Assembly: GCA_030602615.1 (NCBI GenBank)
Contig: JAUVZM010000002.1
Coordinates: forward strand, 1-64,000
DNA: 64,000 nucleotides
Direction: 5' to 3'
DNA from: a bacterium
GTDB taxonomy: Bacteria > Armatimonadota > Zipacnadia > Zipacnadales > Zipacnadaceae
Shown: positions 29,113-37,863 of the stretch, piece after piece
How the letters are laid out: each line of letters begins with the position of its first letter
Numbering within the stretch: position 1 is the first letter of the stretch
Notes under the pieces: model-generated
The model's database searches: none
Seen by the model: only the letters and a program-made list of their open reading frames with translations
Told to the model about the DNA's origin: nothing
Position numbers and translations under genes: made by a program

Positions 29113-29117
29113 CCTAA

Positions 29118-29570
29118 TGCTGGGTCAGACAGGAGCAAGCCCGTTTCACCAATTCCGCCGAGGTCAAGAGCCATGGCACCCACCGCGGTTGCCCCCTGGT
29201 CGGCGCGCTGGCCCGCGTTAACAACAACTTCGAGCAGCTCCATCCTCTGGCCAAGGAAACCGCTACTGACTTGGGCTTGACCGTTCCTCGCTTCCATGCT
29301 TTTATGAACACCATCGCTCAGATTGTCGAGATCGCCCACTGTGTGGAAGATAGCATTGGTCTGATAGACACTATTTTGGCGGAAGAGATCTCACAAGAAT
29401 CGGCTGCGGTCAACGCACAGGCCGGCAGCATCGCCACGCTCCGCCGTACACCACGAACCGGGCCAATATCTGTGATTTCTGGAAGGACACATCGAAGGAA
29501 GCCGAGAAACAGCGTGTCAATAGAAGAGCATTACAGGAGCAACGACCTACCGGGAACAGCGCAATCATGA
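29118..29570 (+). pseudogene. Fragment of a group 3 [NiFe]-hydrogenase large subunit
   Basis: The open frame after TAA 29115-29117 reads EQARFTNSAEVKSHG, VGALARVNNNFEQLHPLAK and FMNTIAQIVEIAHCVEDSI, a recognisable central stretch of cytoplasmic HoxH/MvhA/FrhA-type large subunits. After about 29390 the frame loses similarity, apparently through frameshift. Neither the N-terminal RxCGxC nickel ligands nor the C-terminal DPCxxC ligands are present, and no other hydrogenase subunit or maturation gene lies in the window. It cannot be functional. Its 3' end overlaps the start of the oxidoreductase gene. Confidence 0.75.
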
Positions 29571-29587
29571 GAGGAGAGATGGGAGCA

Positions 29588-30676
29588 ATGGCGGACCTGG
29601 CTGAATATCACTGTGCAATTGTTGGGTGTGGGGCTCGGGGGATGCACCAGGCCGAGATGCTTGAGACGATCCCAGAGATGGAACTCGTAGCCGCCTGCGA
29701 CGTTGCCCCTGAGCCGCTGCAGCAGATACGTGACAGGTTCGGGGGCGTGGCCTTGTACACCGACTTAGACGCAATGCTGAGTGAACAGCAGATAGACATC
29801 GTACATCTGATGACCTTGCCCGACGTCCGGGTTGAACCGGTAGTGAAGGCAGCACGCTCAGGCGTCAAGGCAGTCACCATCGAGAAACCGATGGCTCTGC
29901 TGCCTTCGGATGCAGAAGCCATAGCTGCAGCCGCCCAGGAGGCTGGTTGCCTGATGGCCGTCAATCATCAGCGGCGCTACATGCCCTATTGTGAAGGCTT
30001 GCGCCAGGTCTTGGCCAGCGGGCTCGTTGGCGAGATCAGGTTCGCGCGGTGCAGCACCAACTCGAACAGTCTGCTGGAAATGGGACCGCACATGGTTGAT
30101 CTTCTCCTGATGATGCTTGGCGACAGGGACCCGTTAGAATTGTGGGCAACTTCGGTAGGTGCAGACGGCTTCAACAACCCAATAAAGCATAACGCTCCCT
30201 TCCGGACACTGGCACGCGTGTTGTTCCCGGGCGACCTGGAGGTGCTGTTCATCCATAGTCACGATACCGTGGGCACATGGGGAGAGAGCACTCTGTACAT
30301 GCACCTTGAGTTGGACTTCTGGGGCACCCAGGGCCGCGCCTGGTACACACAGAACGAAGGTTGGGGATACCATGCACGTGGCATGACCGAGCCCTCCACA
30401 GGGCCGACGTCCTGGGCGAACGACAACGAGGCAGCCCAGCAGGAATTCACACGCGCTGTGGGGCGCTGGATCGCTGATCCCGCGGTGGGCCACAGATGCA
30501 GTCTGGAGCACTCGCTGCGCGGTTTTGAGATCTTGATGGGCATAATGAAGTCTTCGCTCACCGGGCAGCCTTGGCAATATGGCGATGATGTAAGTGATAA
30601 GGACGTTGCTCAACTGCAGGCGTTGTTGGCGGAACGAGAGGGGACCGCATCTGTTGGGCCGGTATCCGGCTGCTGA
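29588..30676 (+). CDS. Gfo/Idh/MocA-family oxidoreductase, copy 1
   Basis: 362 aa from ATG 29588; ATG 29567 is an in-frame alternative, and a GGAGAG site between the two favours the later one. N-terminal Rossmann loop CAIVGCGARGMHQAEML, then the family signature TIEKPMALL with the EKP motif, and a C-terminal alpha/beta dimerisation domain with a conserved MGPHMVDLLLMMLGD histidine. Such enzymes oxidise or epimerise sugars, inositols or sugar acids with NAD(P). Followed 6 nt later by the SIS-like gene, so the two likely form an operon. Confidence 0.85.
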   Translation: MADLAEYHCAIVGCGARGMHQAEMLETIPEMELVAACDVAPEPLQQIRDRFGGVALYTDLDAMLSEQQIDIVHLMTLPDVRVEPVVKAARSGVKAVTIEKPMALLPSDAEAIAAAAQEAGCLMAVNHQRRYMPYCEGLRQVLASGLVGEIRFARCSTNSNSLLEMGPHMVDLLLMMLGDRDPLELWATSVGADGFNNPIKHNAPFRTLARVLFPGDLEVLFIHSHDTVGTWGESTLYMHLELDFWGTQGRAWYTQNEGWGYHARGMTEPSTGPTSWANDNEAAQQEFTRAVGRWIADPAVGHRCSLEHSLRGFEILMGIMKSSLTGQPWQYGDDVSDKDVAQLQALLAEREGTASVGPVSGC

Positions 30677-30682
30677 CACCCA

Positions 30683-31945
30683 TTGACAGATGTGGCGGTG
30701 CATTCCGACCGGCATGTCCAGGGTGCGCGTAGAGGAGGTCAATCTACTCTGTTCTTTGTCGCCTCGTCAGGAAGTACACAGCATGTGTCAGAGTCTGCCC
30801 GCCACACTCCAGCGGCAGCCTACCTGGATCGTGTGGTTGCGACCGTAACCAGGATAGGCCACAGCTTGCCGCGCATCACTGCCGTAGCCGAGGCAGCGGC
30901 CGAAAACATAGTTGGTGGCGGGGAATTGTGGCTGGCCGGGAACGAGGGTTTCATCCTGGAAGCCTGTGGGCGCGCGGGCGGGATGATGGCCGCGCGGCGG
31001 TGGCAGAGCTCCGACAAATCGTCGGAGGGAGACGTAGTACTGCTTGGCTCCACGAACGGGGAGGGCAGTGAGGATATGATCGTCGTAGAAGCGAGTAGGG
31101 AAGGCGGGGCACTTGTCATCCTCTTTGGGCCAAAGAGCCTCCCGGGCACCGACCTTTTCGTAGATGCATTCGCCCCGCCAGCCAATGATCCCACAACGCT
31201 GCCGACGATATCGCCAGCCCTGGCTGCGAGTTTGTGGGCCTTCACTGGCGAGTTGGTTGCAGCGCTCATCCGGCGTGGCAAGATGCCGCCTATGTACCAG
31301 AGTGGGCTGGTGCCCGGCGGTCCGGAACGCAACGAGCAGCATCTCCGGTTGCGATGGGAGCCGGTGGAAATCTCGTCAATTGGTCCGGGGGTACTGGGCA
31401 GGGAATACTTGGAATGTCTGACCCAAATCGTTCAGCGGCTGCAGGCCACCCAGATGGACAAGTTCGCCAAGGCTGGGCGGATGGCCGCAGCGGCTCTGCG
31501 GGCTGGTCATACTGTCTGGTACGATTCGCTGGGGCATTTGTCCCCCGAGCAGCTTGGCCAGGTGGGTGATCCCGGGTTCGTCAAATTGCTGCCGCCGGGG
31601 CTGACACCCGAGAAGCTGGAAGGCGTCCTGGAGCGCGGTGACCTGGTCCTGTACGTGGGTATGTATGAGCCGTATGGTCCCTGGGTCGAGACGGCACACG
31701 GATGCGGGGCTAAAATCGTGACAGTTGTATCGGGCACACCGCAGCGTCAGGCCGAAGAGATGGGCGCCGATGTTAACATCAGTGGCTGTTGGCCCTTCGG
31801 CGAATCCGTCGTGGAAGTGCCTGGATATGACGTCAAGATTCTGCCCCCCACTGGTGTTATCCAGTCGAGCGCCTACTGGATGTTCGTGGCCGAAGCAGCG
31901 GCCTACATGAGGCAGCCGTCCACCGCCAGGCAAAGCCTGCCCTGA
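30683..31945 (+). CDS. Protein with two SIS-like (sugar isomerase) domains
   Basis: 420 aa from TTG 30683; the first 35 or so residues look non-conserved, so a later start (GTG 30784 region) is possible. The first half (YLDRVVATVTRIGHSLPRI, AAENIVGGGELWLAGNEGF) and the second half (GRMAAAALRAGHTVWYDSLG, LVLYVGMYEPYGPWVETAHG, GAKIVTVVSGTPQ) each resemble the phosphosugar-binding SIS fold. No catalytic signature of a characterised isomerase is visible. Pairing with the Gfo/Idh/MocA gene suggests sugar-phosphate metabolism or sensing. I do not recognise a named family. Confidence 0.55.
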   Translation: MTDVAVHSDRHVQGARRGGQSTLFFVASSGSTQHVSESARHTPAAAYLDRVVATVTRIGHSLPRITAVAEAAAENIVGGGELWLAGNEGFILEACGRAGGMMAARRWQSSDKSSEGDVVLLGSTNGEGSEDMIVVEASREGGALVILFGPKSLPGTDLFVDAFAPPANDPTTLPTISPALAASLWAFTGELVAALIRRGKMPPMYQSGLVPGGPERNEQHLRLRWEPVEISSIGPGVLGREYLECLTQIVQRLQATQMDKFAKAGRMAAAALRAGHTVWYDSLGHLSPEQLGQVGDPGFVKLLPPGLTPEKLEGVLERGDLVLYVGMYEPYGPWVETAHGCGAKIVTVVSGTPQRQAEEMGADVNISGCWPFGESVVEVPGYDVKILPPTGVIQSSAYWMFVAEAAAYMRQPSTARQSLP

Positions 31946-32019
31946 GCCCGGCCCTCCCTCATTCGCAGAGATATTGGTTCCCTTGGCAAGCGATCAGAGG
32001 GGATTTGACCCGGGCCTGG

Positions 32020-32250
32020 CTACTCCCACTCGATGGTGGCCGGGGGCTTGGAGGTGATGTCGTACAGCACCCGGTTGACCCCGCCTACTTCGTTGACGAT
32101 GCGGCCGGCGATGCGGGCCAGTACCTCATCGGGAATCGGGGCCCAATCGGCAGTCATATAATCGCTGGTGGTCACCGCTCGCAGGATGATCGGATGAGCG
32201 TAGGTGCGCTCATCATCCATCACTCCCACCGACTGCAGGTCAGCAAACAC
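32020..32250 (-). pseudogene. guaA: C-terminal fragment of GMP synthase
   Basis: The frame encodes [40 protein letters not shown] and the terminal [10 protein letters not shown] with its natural stop. These are the last 75 residues of GuaA, the dimerisation and XMP-binding end. The glutaminase and ATP-pyrophosphatase domains are missing; a TGA lies just upstream in the same frame, and copy A of a 105-bp repeat begins about 40 nt further upstream. The gene is truncated here, presumably with a complete guaA elsewhere. Confidence 0.85.
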
Positions 32251-32290
32251 TCCTCAGGGAATTCGATGCTGGGCACTAGTTGCGCCCAGT

Positions 32291-32395
32291 GGAGCACACA
32301 GTTTGCTTTCCAAACTGCCGCTTTGCTTTACGTATGTAACTAGCTTCGTTACCTGCGGCGCGTTTCCTCCGGCAACCCGGACGGGCTTGCCTGTC
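32291..32395 (-). repeat. 105-bp repeat, copy A
   Basis: Aligns without gaps to 33803-33907 with about 18 mismatches (83% identity), in the same orientation. It starts inside the last codon of the MFS gene (minus strand) and ends 40 nt before the guaA fragment. On the minus strand it can fold: GGCAA/UUGCC with inner CCC/GGG around GUCC, and CAGTTTG/CAAACTG around GAAAG. Not a riboswitch family I recognise. Confidence 0.7.
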
Positions 32396-33668
32396 ATTGG
32401 GTGGAAGACTGCAGGGAGGATGTGACGGGGGCCGGCGTGATCATCGCACTGAAGATCAACATCAGGATGGCTACGAATCCAGCGCCCGTAAAGACCATAG
32501 TGTAGCCGTAAGTGTCCCAGACCCATCCACCCAGCCAGGGCAGGGACATGGAGATCGCATGGTCGATGCTGATACCCAGGGACAAGGTTGGGGCAATGTG
32601 TTCGGGCCGCTCGGCTATCTTTGAGAGGTAGGTGTCCCGGGCCATGCCCATCGAGAAGGCAATCTGGTCCACGACGTAGCACGCAAGCATCGCCAGGCGA
32701 CCTATCCTGCGGCCCGGCGACAGATGCCCATACGCAAAGGTGATGACCATAAGTACGAGGGCATCAATGACGAGGATGGGGCGCTCTCCGATCCGGTCGA
32801 TGAGATTGCCCAGCAATGGTTGGACGAAGATGCCAATCACCGCCGAGATAATCCAGAGCTGGGCGAAGACGTACGCTTCTTGATGAAAGATGCGGACCAG
32901 CACCCAGGGCGCAAACGTAAGGAAGACCTGCTTGCGGGCCCCGAACAGTAAGCACAGTACATAGTAGAGCCAGTAACGGTGGCGCACCACCAACTTGGGC
33001 CTCGTTAGCCGAGTAACATGTTTGGGCATCGCGGCAAACGCGGGGATTGCCAACAACGCGGCCACAGCCCCGCACAGGAAGACGGTCCCATAGTGAAAGT
33101 GAAGGTACTTCATCCCAATCCAGACGATGATGCATCCACCTATAGTGGCCGCCATCGCCACTGCACCAACTTGACCCAACCGCCGGCCCTTCGCGTTCTC
33201 CTGGGCCAGTTGCATGGCGATCGAGCGTCGTATCGGCATGGCAAGGTGACTACCGGCGCTCCAGCCGACCATCCCCATCATCATGAGGTACCAGGAATCG
33301 CCAGCTACGCCCACAACAAACATTCCAGCCATAGTCACGAGAGCACACAGAGCGCCCACATGGGTCTCGGCCATGAAGAAGAGCATTCCTGCAAACAATG
33401 CTGTGAGGAAGCCGGGCATCTCCCTGGGCAGCTCGAGGCTACCGCGTTGAGCGGCAGTGATGTCGAACGTGTCGGACAGATAGTTGTTGAAGGTCGTCTG
33501 GAAGATGCCGCTGCCCAGGCCCAGGCAGGCAACGGCAACGAGAAACAGAACAAGCCCGGGACGGGCTCCCCGCAATTTTTGATAAGACCGTTTCAGTGTC
33601 ATAGCTGCCGGCTGGGTCCTCTCGGGGAAGTCTGGCCTTCTCATGACATTGTCTGAACCGATCGGCAA
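32394..33668 (-). CDS. Major facilitator superfamily transporter
   Basis: 424 aa with 12 predicted membrane helices in two groups of six, separated by a cytoplasmic loop near residues 205-225 (MPKHVTRLTRPKLVVRHRY). Helix one (LVLFLVAVACLGLGSGIFQTT) is preceded by a basic head; ATG at 33602 (MTLKRSYQKL) may be the true start because the first 22 residues are unlike the family. The helix two to three loop (MPIRRSIAMQLAQENAKGRRLG) shows the arginine-rich pattern of MFS proteins. Substrate unknown; the neighbourhood suggests sugars or sugar acids. The gene is bracketed by the two copies of the 105-bp repeat. Confidence 0.82.
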   Translation of the reverse strand: MPIGSDNVMRRPDFPERTQPAAMTLKRSYQKLRGARPGLVLFLVAVACLGLGSGIFQTTFNNYLSDTFDITAAQRGSLELPREMPGFLTALFAGMLFFMAETHVGALCALVTMAGMFVVGVAGDSWYLMMMGMVGWSAGSHLAMPIRRSIAMQLAQENAKGRRLGQVGAVAMAATIGGCIIVWIGMKYLHFHYGTVFLCGAVAALLAIPAFAAMPKHVTRLTRPKLVVRHRYWLYYVLCLLFGARKQVFLTFAPWVLVRIFHQEAYVFAQLWIISAVIGIFVQPLLGNLIDRIGERPILVIDALVLMVITFAYGHLSPGRRIGRLAMLACYVVDQIAFSMGMARDTYLSKIAERPEHIAPTLSLGISIDHAISMSLPWLGGWVWDTYGYTMVFTGAGFVAILMLIFSAMITPAPVTSSLQSSTQ

Positions 33669-33802
33669 TTCCTACCGACGTCGGCTCCATAGGTGAGATA
33701 ATGAAAAGTCTACGAGCTTGTAAGGGGTCTCTTATGGATCATTCAGTATATTGTCAGGTGGCAAGCCCTGTCGCGACACGGCGCATAAATGGGCGGCAGC
33801 AC

Positions 33803-33907
33803 GGAGCACATAGCTCGTGTTCCAAACTGCCGCTTTGCTTTACGTATGCGAATAGGTTCGTTATTTTCGTTGCTTTTCCTCCGGCAACGCGGACGGTATT
33901 GCCTGTC
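33803..33907 (-). repeat. 105-bp repeat, copy B
   Basis: Second copy, lying 135 nt or more upstream of the MFS start on the minus strand. Besides GGCAA/UUGCC, the end of this copy and its downstream flank form a strong hairpin: GCGGCAG pairs with CTGCCGC, and inside it GGA/TCC and CAC/GTG pair. CGTTGC can alternatively pair with GCAACG across GGAGGAAAA, which excludes the first hairpin. This could be a cis-acting RNA element or a mobile repeat. Confidence 0.7.
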
Positions 33908-33956
33908 CCGGGTGCAATGCGGAACACTCGCTGTTGAAGGGAAAGGGTCAGATTTC

Positions 33957-34014
33957 GTGGAATAGTATAGGCCTGTGGCCTGGCGCGAGCTGCTGCGGGC
34001 TTCATCTATTCCAC
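33957..34014 (+). promoter_or_regulatory. Structured leader of the transketolase gene
   Basis: GTGGAATAG (33957-33965) and CTATTCCAC (34006-34014) are exact 9-bp inverted repeats enclosing a second hairpin AGGCC/GGCCT around TGT. The structure ends 12 nt before the AAGGAG site of tkt. It may affect translation, but a 9-bp repeat with a 40-nt gap can occur by chance in a window this size. Confidence 0.25.
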
Positions 34015-34037
34015 TACCAGCATACAAGGAGCATACG

Positions 34038-36050
34038 ATGGCAGATATTGACGAGCTGTGTGTCAACACTTTGCGTTTCCTGGCCGCCGATGCCGTCCAG
34101 CAGGCCAAGTCGGGACATCCCGGGATGCCGCTGGGGGCAGCGCCCATGGCCTACGTGCTGTGGGACCGGTTTCTGAAGCACAATCCGCGTGACCCGAACT
34201 GGTTCGATCGAGACCGATTTGTCCTGTCGGCGGGGCACGCGTCCGCGCTGCTGTATTCGCTGCTGCATATGTATGGCTATGACTTTCCGCTGGACGAAAT
34301 CAAGAATTTTCGGCAGTGGGGCAGCATAAGCCCGGGTCACCCTGAGGCACAGCTAGCTCCCGGGGTGGAGGTAACAACGGGGCCGCTGGGCCAGGGGTTT
34401 GGGATGGGTGTAGGCATGGCGTTCGCTGAGCGGTTTTTGGCCACGCAGTTTAACACCACCGACGACAACGGTCGAGAATACAATGTGGTTGACCACTACA
34501 CCTATGCAATATGCTCTGATGGCGACCTGATGGAGGGCATCTCCTCGGAGGCCGCTTCTTTCGCGGGGTTTTTGAAGCTGGGCAAGCTGATATATCTGTA
34601 CGATGATAATGACATCTCCATCGAGGGCAGCACCGACCTGACCTTTACCGAGGATGTCGCGGCGCGGTTTGAGGCCTACGACTGGCAAGTGCTGGAAGTT
34701 GACGATGGCAATGACCTGGCGGCCATTGAACAGGCTATTCGTACCGCTCAGGGGCAAACACAGCGGCCCTCACTAATCATTGTGCACACCCATATTGGCT
34801 ATGGCAGTCCCAAGCAGGATATGGCCGAGGCCCATGGCGCGCCCCTGGGCGAGGAGGCCCTGGATGCCACTAAAGACAATCTGGGCTGGCCGCACCAGCC
34901 GCGTTTCCACATTCCAGATCAGGCACAGGAGCATATGCAGCGGGCTATCATGCAGGGCGCCGACTATCAGGCCCACTGGGAGAAACTCCTTGAAGATTAT
35001 GAGAAAGCAGACCCGGAGCAGGCGACTGCATTTGCGCTGATCAGAGCCGGGCAACTGCCGCCCGACTGGGATGCGGACATTCCTGTCTTCGACCCTGATG
35101 AGGGGCCGCAAGCAACGCGCAGCTCTTCGGGGGCGGTGCTCAATGCCCTCGTTGGACGTCTTCCCAACCTGGTGGGCGGCTCGGCGGATCTGGCCCCGTC
35201 GAATAACACTCATCTGGACGGCTATGGAGATATGAGTCCTGACCAGCCGGGGGCGCGCAATATCCACTTCGGGGTGCGCGAACACGCTATGGCGGCCATT
35301 GTCAATGGTATGGCCCAGCACGGCGGGCTTATCCCGTTTGGGGCTACCTTTCTGGTTTTTTCGGACTATATGCGACCAGCCCTGCGGATTGCTGCGATGA
35401 TGAAGGCCCCGAGCATCTTCGTTTTCACCCACGATAGCATCGGAGTGGGCGAAGACGGGCCAACCCACCAGCCGGTGGAGCAGATTATGAGTCTGCGGGC
35501 TATTCCCAATATGGCGGTGTTCCGGCCCGCTGATGCCAACGAGACGGCCCAGGCCTGGCGGTTGGCGATTGAGTGGAATGACCGTCCGGTAGCCCTGGCC
35601 CTGAGTCGCCAGAAGCTGCCAATACTGGACCCAAATGAGTATCCGATTGCTGAGGGCACTGCCCGGGGCGCCTATGTGCTGTCCGAGGCTGCCGCAGATA
35701 CGCCCCAGATCATCCTGATCGCCACTGGGTCCGAGGTCTCTCTGGCCTTAGATGCCCAGGACGAATTAGCTAAGCAGAGCATAGCCGCTCGCGTGGTCTC
35801 GATGCCCTGCTGGGAGCTGTTTGACCAGCAGCCTGCCGAATATCGGGGGCAGGTGCTGCTGCCGCAGGTACCCAAGCTGGCCATCGAGGCCGGCGTCAGC
35901 CAGGGCTGGTGGCGTTATGTGGGCGGGGATGGTGACGTTATCGGTTTGGATCGCTTTGGCGCTTCGGCTCCAGGCGATGTAGTGATGGAGAAGCTGGGGT
36001 TGAATGTTGACAACGTTGTGGCGCGGGCAAGAGAACTTGTGAGTAACTAG
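34038..36050 (+). CDS. tkt: Transketolase
   Basis: 670 aa. Start at ATG 34038 with AAGGAG 6 nt upstream and the family opening [20 protein letters not shown]; the frame is open back to 33975. The pyrophosphate/thiamine domain has [24 protein letters not shown] and the ThDP motif SDGDLMEG to DDN; the pyrimidine domain has [13 protein letters not shown] and [16 protein letters not shown]; the C-terminal domain closes with EAGVSQGWW. It exchanges two-carbon units in the pentose phosphate pathway. Full length and apparently intact. Convergent with purA. Confidence 0.96.
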   Translation: MADIDELCVNTLRFLAADAVQQAKSGHPGMPLGAAPMAYVLWDRFLKHNPRDPNWFDRDRFVLSAGHASALLYSLLHMYGYDFPLDEIKNFRQWGSISPGHPEAQLAPGVEVTTGPLGQGFGMGVGMAFAERFLATQFNTTDDNGREYNVVDHYTYAICSDGDLMEGISSEAASFAGFLKLGKLIYLYDDNDISIEGSTDLTFTEDVAARFEAYDWQVLEVDDGNDLAAIEQAIRTAQGQTQRPSLIIVHTHIGYGSPKQDMAEAHGAPLGEEALDATKDNLGWPHQPRFHIPDQAQEHMQRAIMQGADYQAHWEKLLEDYEKADPEQATAFALIRAGQLPPDWDADIPVFDPDEGPQATRSSSGAVLNALVGRLPNLVGGSADLAPSNNTHLDGYGDMSPDQPGARNIHFGVREHAMAAIVNGMAQHGGLIPFGATFLVFSDYMRPALRIAAMMKAPSIFVFTHDSIGVGEDGPTHQPVEQIMSLRAIPNMAVFRPADANETAQAWRLAIEWNDRPVALALSRQKLPILDPNEYPIAEGTARGAYVLSEAAADTPQIILIATGSEVSLALDAQDELAKQSIAARVVSMPCWELFDQQPAEYRGQVLLPQVPKLAIEAGVSQGWWRYVGGDGDVIGLDRFGASAPGDVVMEKLGLNVDNVVARARELVSN

Positions 36051-36143
36051 CCATTGGGATAATCTTGCAGCTACCTGACTCATAAACCAGGCACGATGCT
36101 CTCTGGGCTGTGCTCGACCCGGATGAAGTAATTCCCTCGCTGC

Positions 36144-37424
36144 CTACTGAATGACGATGGTCTGCTCGCGGCTGGGCCCTACTGAGATCAATATTGCGGG
36201 AACTGCCGCCAGCTCCTCTATTCTTTCAACGTATGCCTGAGCCGCGGCGGGCAGGTCCTCGCGGGCCTCGATCTGCCCCAGCGGCTGCTGCCAGCCAGGT
36301 AGTTCCTCGTAGACAGGTCTGACCTTCTCCAGATCAGCGGGCCACGAGGGCATAGTGTCGAGCATCACCCCGTCTATCTCGTAGCCGATGCACACCGGAA
36401 TTGTCGCCAGCTCGTCGAGGACGTCCAACTTGGTGATGGCCAGGCAGGTCGCGCCGTTGAGCATAGCAGCCGTGCGGACGACTACTCCGTCCAGCCAGCC
36501 GCAGCGCCGGGGCCGACCGGTAGTTGTGCCGTATTCCTGGCCGCGGTCGCGCAGAAGCTGGCCGCCCTCGCCTTCGTCTTCGGTGGGCAACACCCCCGCC
36601 CCGACGCGGGTAGTATAGGCTTTGCAGACCATAATGACCTCATCAATTGCCGTTGGCCCCAGACCAGTACCCAGGCAGGCGCCGGCGGCAACCGGGTGCG
36701 AGGAGGTCACAAACGGGTATGTTCCGCAATCCAGGTCTAGAAAAGTGCCCTGCGCGCCCTCCAAGACGATTCGCCGCTGGCTGCGCAGAGCATCCTGGAC
36801 CAGGCGGTGACCATCAATGGCATAGCTGCTCACTTTCTGAGCGGCTGGCCAGATCTCTTCAAATACCTGCTCAGCGCTCAGAGGTGGCTGGCCATACCTG
36901 TGCTGGACGATGATATTCTTCTCAGTCAGTTGGTCCTCGATGAGCCTGCGCAACTGCTGGGCATCAGCCAGGTCGCGAAACCGCACCGGACGGGGCATAC
37001 GCCGGGTCTTGTCAGTGTAGGCGGGGCCAATGCCGCGCAGGGTCGTGCCGATGCTGTCGCGACCGCGGGCCTGCTCGGCCAGCTTCTCGATGTGCTTGTG
37101 GTAGGGCATGACCACGTGGGCCGTATAGCTGACTCGCAGGTTTTCGCAGGAGTGCCCACGGGCCTGCAGATTTTCGATCTCTTCAGCCAATACCAGCGGG
37201 TCAATCACCGTACCGCCGCCCATCAGGCAGATACAGTCCTCGCGCAGGATTCCCGAGGGAATCAGATGGAGCTTGAACTCCTCGGCTTGGACTATCACGG
37301 TATGCCCGGCATTACTACCGCCCTGGTAGCGGACGACCAGGTCGGCATCTGCAGCGAGGATATCGGTGATCTTGCCCTTGCCCTCATCACCCCATTGGCT
37401 GCCGACAACAACGGTGACTGACAT
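36144..37424 (-). CDS. purA: Adenylosuccinate synthetase
   Basis: 426 aa from ATG 37424, giving the family start MSVTVVVGSQWGDEGKGK; the frame extends upstream to 37907 but that part has no homology and crosses the promoter. GDEGKGK is the GTP loop; GGSNAGHTV, RGIGPAYTDK, the EGAQGTFLDLDCGTYPFVTS core and TTTGRPRRCGW are all conserved. It joins IMP and Asp with GTP hydrolysis to make adenylosuccinate, the first committed step to AMP. AGGAGG lies about 12 nt before the start. The leader contains a terminator-like hairpin, listed separately. Confidence 0.97.
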   Translation of the reverse strand: MSVTVVVGSQWGDEGKGKITDILAADADLVVRYQGGSNAGHTVIVQAEEFKLHLIPSGILREDCICLMGGGTVIDPLVLAEEIENLQARGHSCENLRVSYTAHVVMPYHKHIEKLAEQARGRDSIGTTLRGIGPAYTDKTRRMPRPVRFRDLADAQQLRRLIEDQLTEKNIIVQHRYGQPPLSAEQVFEEIWPAAQKVSSYAIDGHRLVQDALRSQRRIVLEGAQGTFLDLDCGTYPFVTSSHPVAAGACLGTGLGPTAIDEVIMVCKAYTTRVGAGVLPTEDEGEGGQLLRDRGQEYGTTTGRPRRCGWLDGVVVRTAAMLNGATCLAITKLDVLDELATIPVCIGYEIDGVMLDTMPSWPADLEKVRPVYEELPGWQQPLGQIEAREDLPAAAQAYVERIEELAAVPAILISVGPSREQTIVIQ

Positions 37425-37448
37425 AGTTGCTGTTGCCTCCTGACTCAC

Positions 37449-37480
37449 AAAAAATGGTCCAGGGGTCGCCCCGATGGACC
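37449..37480 (-). terminator. Terminator-like hairpin in the purA leader (candidate attenuator)
   Basis: Reading the minus strand, GGTCCA then GGGG pair with CCCC and TGGACC (loop CGA, two-base bulge), spanning 37480-37456, and are followed by A and six T (37454-37449). The hairpin lies between the predicted promoter and the purA ribosome site, so it would stop transcription before purA unless an alternative fold or factor intervenes. The plus strand has no T-run after the stem. No known purine-riboswitch core is visible. Confidence 0.65.
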
Positions 37481-37515
37481 TTGGATTGGCAGATAAGCGT
37501 GCCGCTCCCACTAAT

Positions 37516-37544
37516 ACTCTACCATATCTACTCCACAGTGTCAA
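37516..37544 (-). promoter_or_regulatory. purA promoter
   Basis: On the minus strand TTGACA (37544-37539), 17 bp, then TAGAGT (37521-37516), preceded by TGG as an extended -10. It gives a leader of about 85 nt to purA. Confidence 0.65.
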
Positions 37545-37675
37545 CTTTGTGCCATTGTGAGAGAAGAATGTCAGGTCCCAGCCCCAGGTGCCGAGCAAAA
37601 TGCCAAACAGGATATCGGGCCCAGGCAGGATATTCTGGTGCCAAGGGGAAAAGCTGGGGGTGGAGAGGAAACGAA

Positions 37676-37849
37676 ATGATTGTACCACCGAATGAGGAAG
37701 TGTGCGCCAGTGGCCGGTTAAGACTGATTGCCGAGTTGCGGTACTACCCCTGTGATGAGTTCTGGGGCCGACTGGGGTATTTGTTAGAAGCGGAAAGGTC
37801 GGGCTGGTTGCATGATTATACGCGATGTTTCTGGAACTACTTACACTGA
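37676..37849 (+). CDS. Small uncharacterised protein, 57 aa
   Basis: ATG 37676 follows GGAGAGG by 7 nt; the product is rich in aromatic residues (RYYPCDEFWGRLGYL, then WLHDYTRCFWNYL) with two cysteines. The stop lies 14 nt before the GNAT gene, which suggests a two-gene operon. I do not recognise a family. It might be a spurious frame, but the ribosome site and spacing favour a gene. Confidence 0.4.
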   Translation: MIVPPNEEVCASGRLRLIAELRYYPCDEFWGRLGYLLEAERSGWLHDYTRCFWNYLH

Positions 37850-37863
37850 CGGGAGGGAGACGA

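Noticed and set aside
32291-33907. 105-bp repeat as a cyclic-di-GMP (GEMM) or glutamine riboswitch
   Set aside because: GGGUUGCCG and GAGGAAACGCGCC resemble short parts of those families, but the order of conserved blocks is wrong and most required bases are missing.
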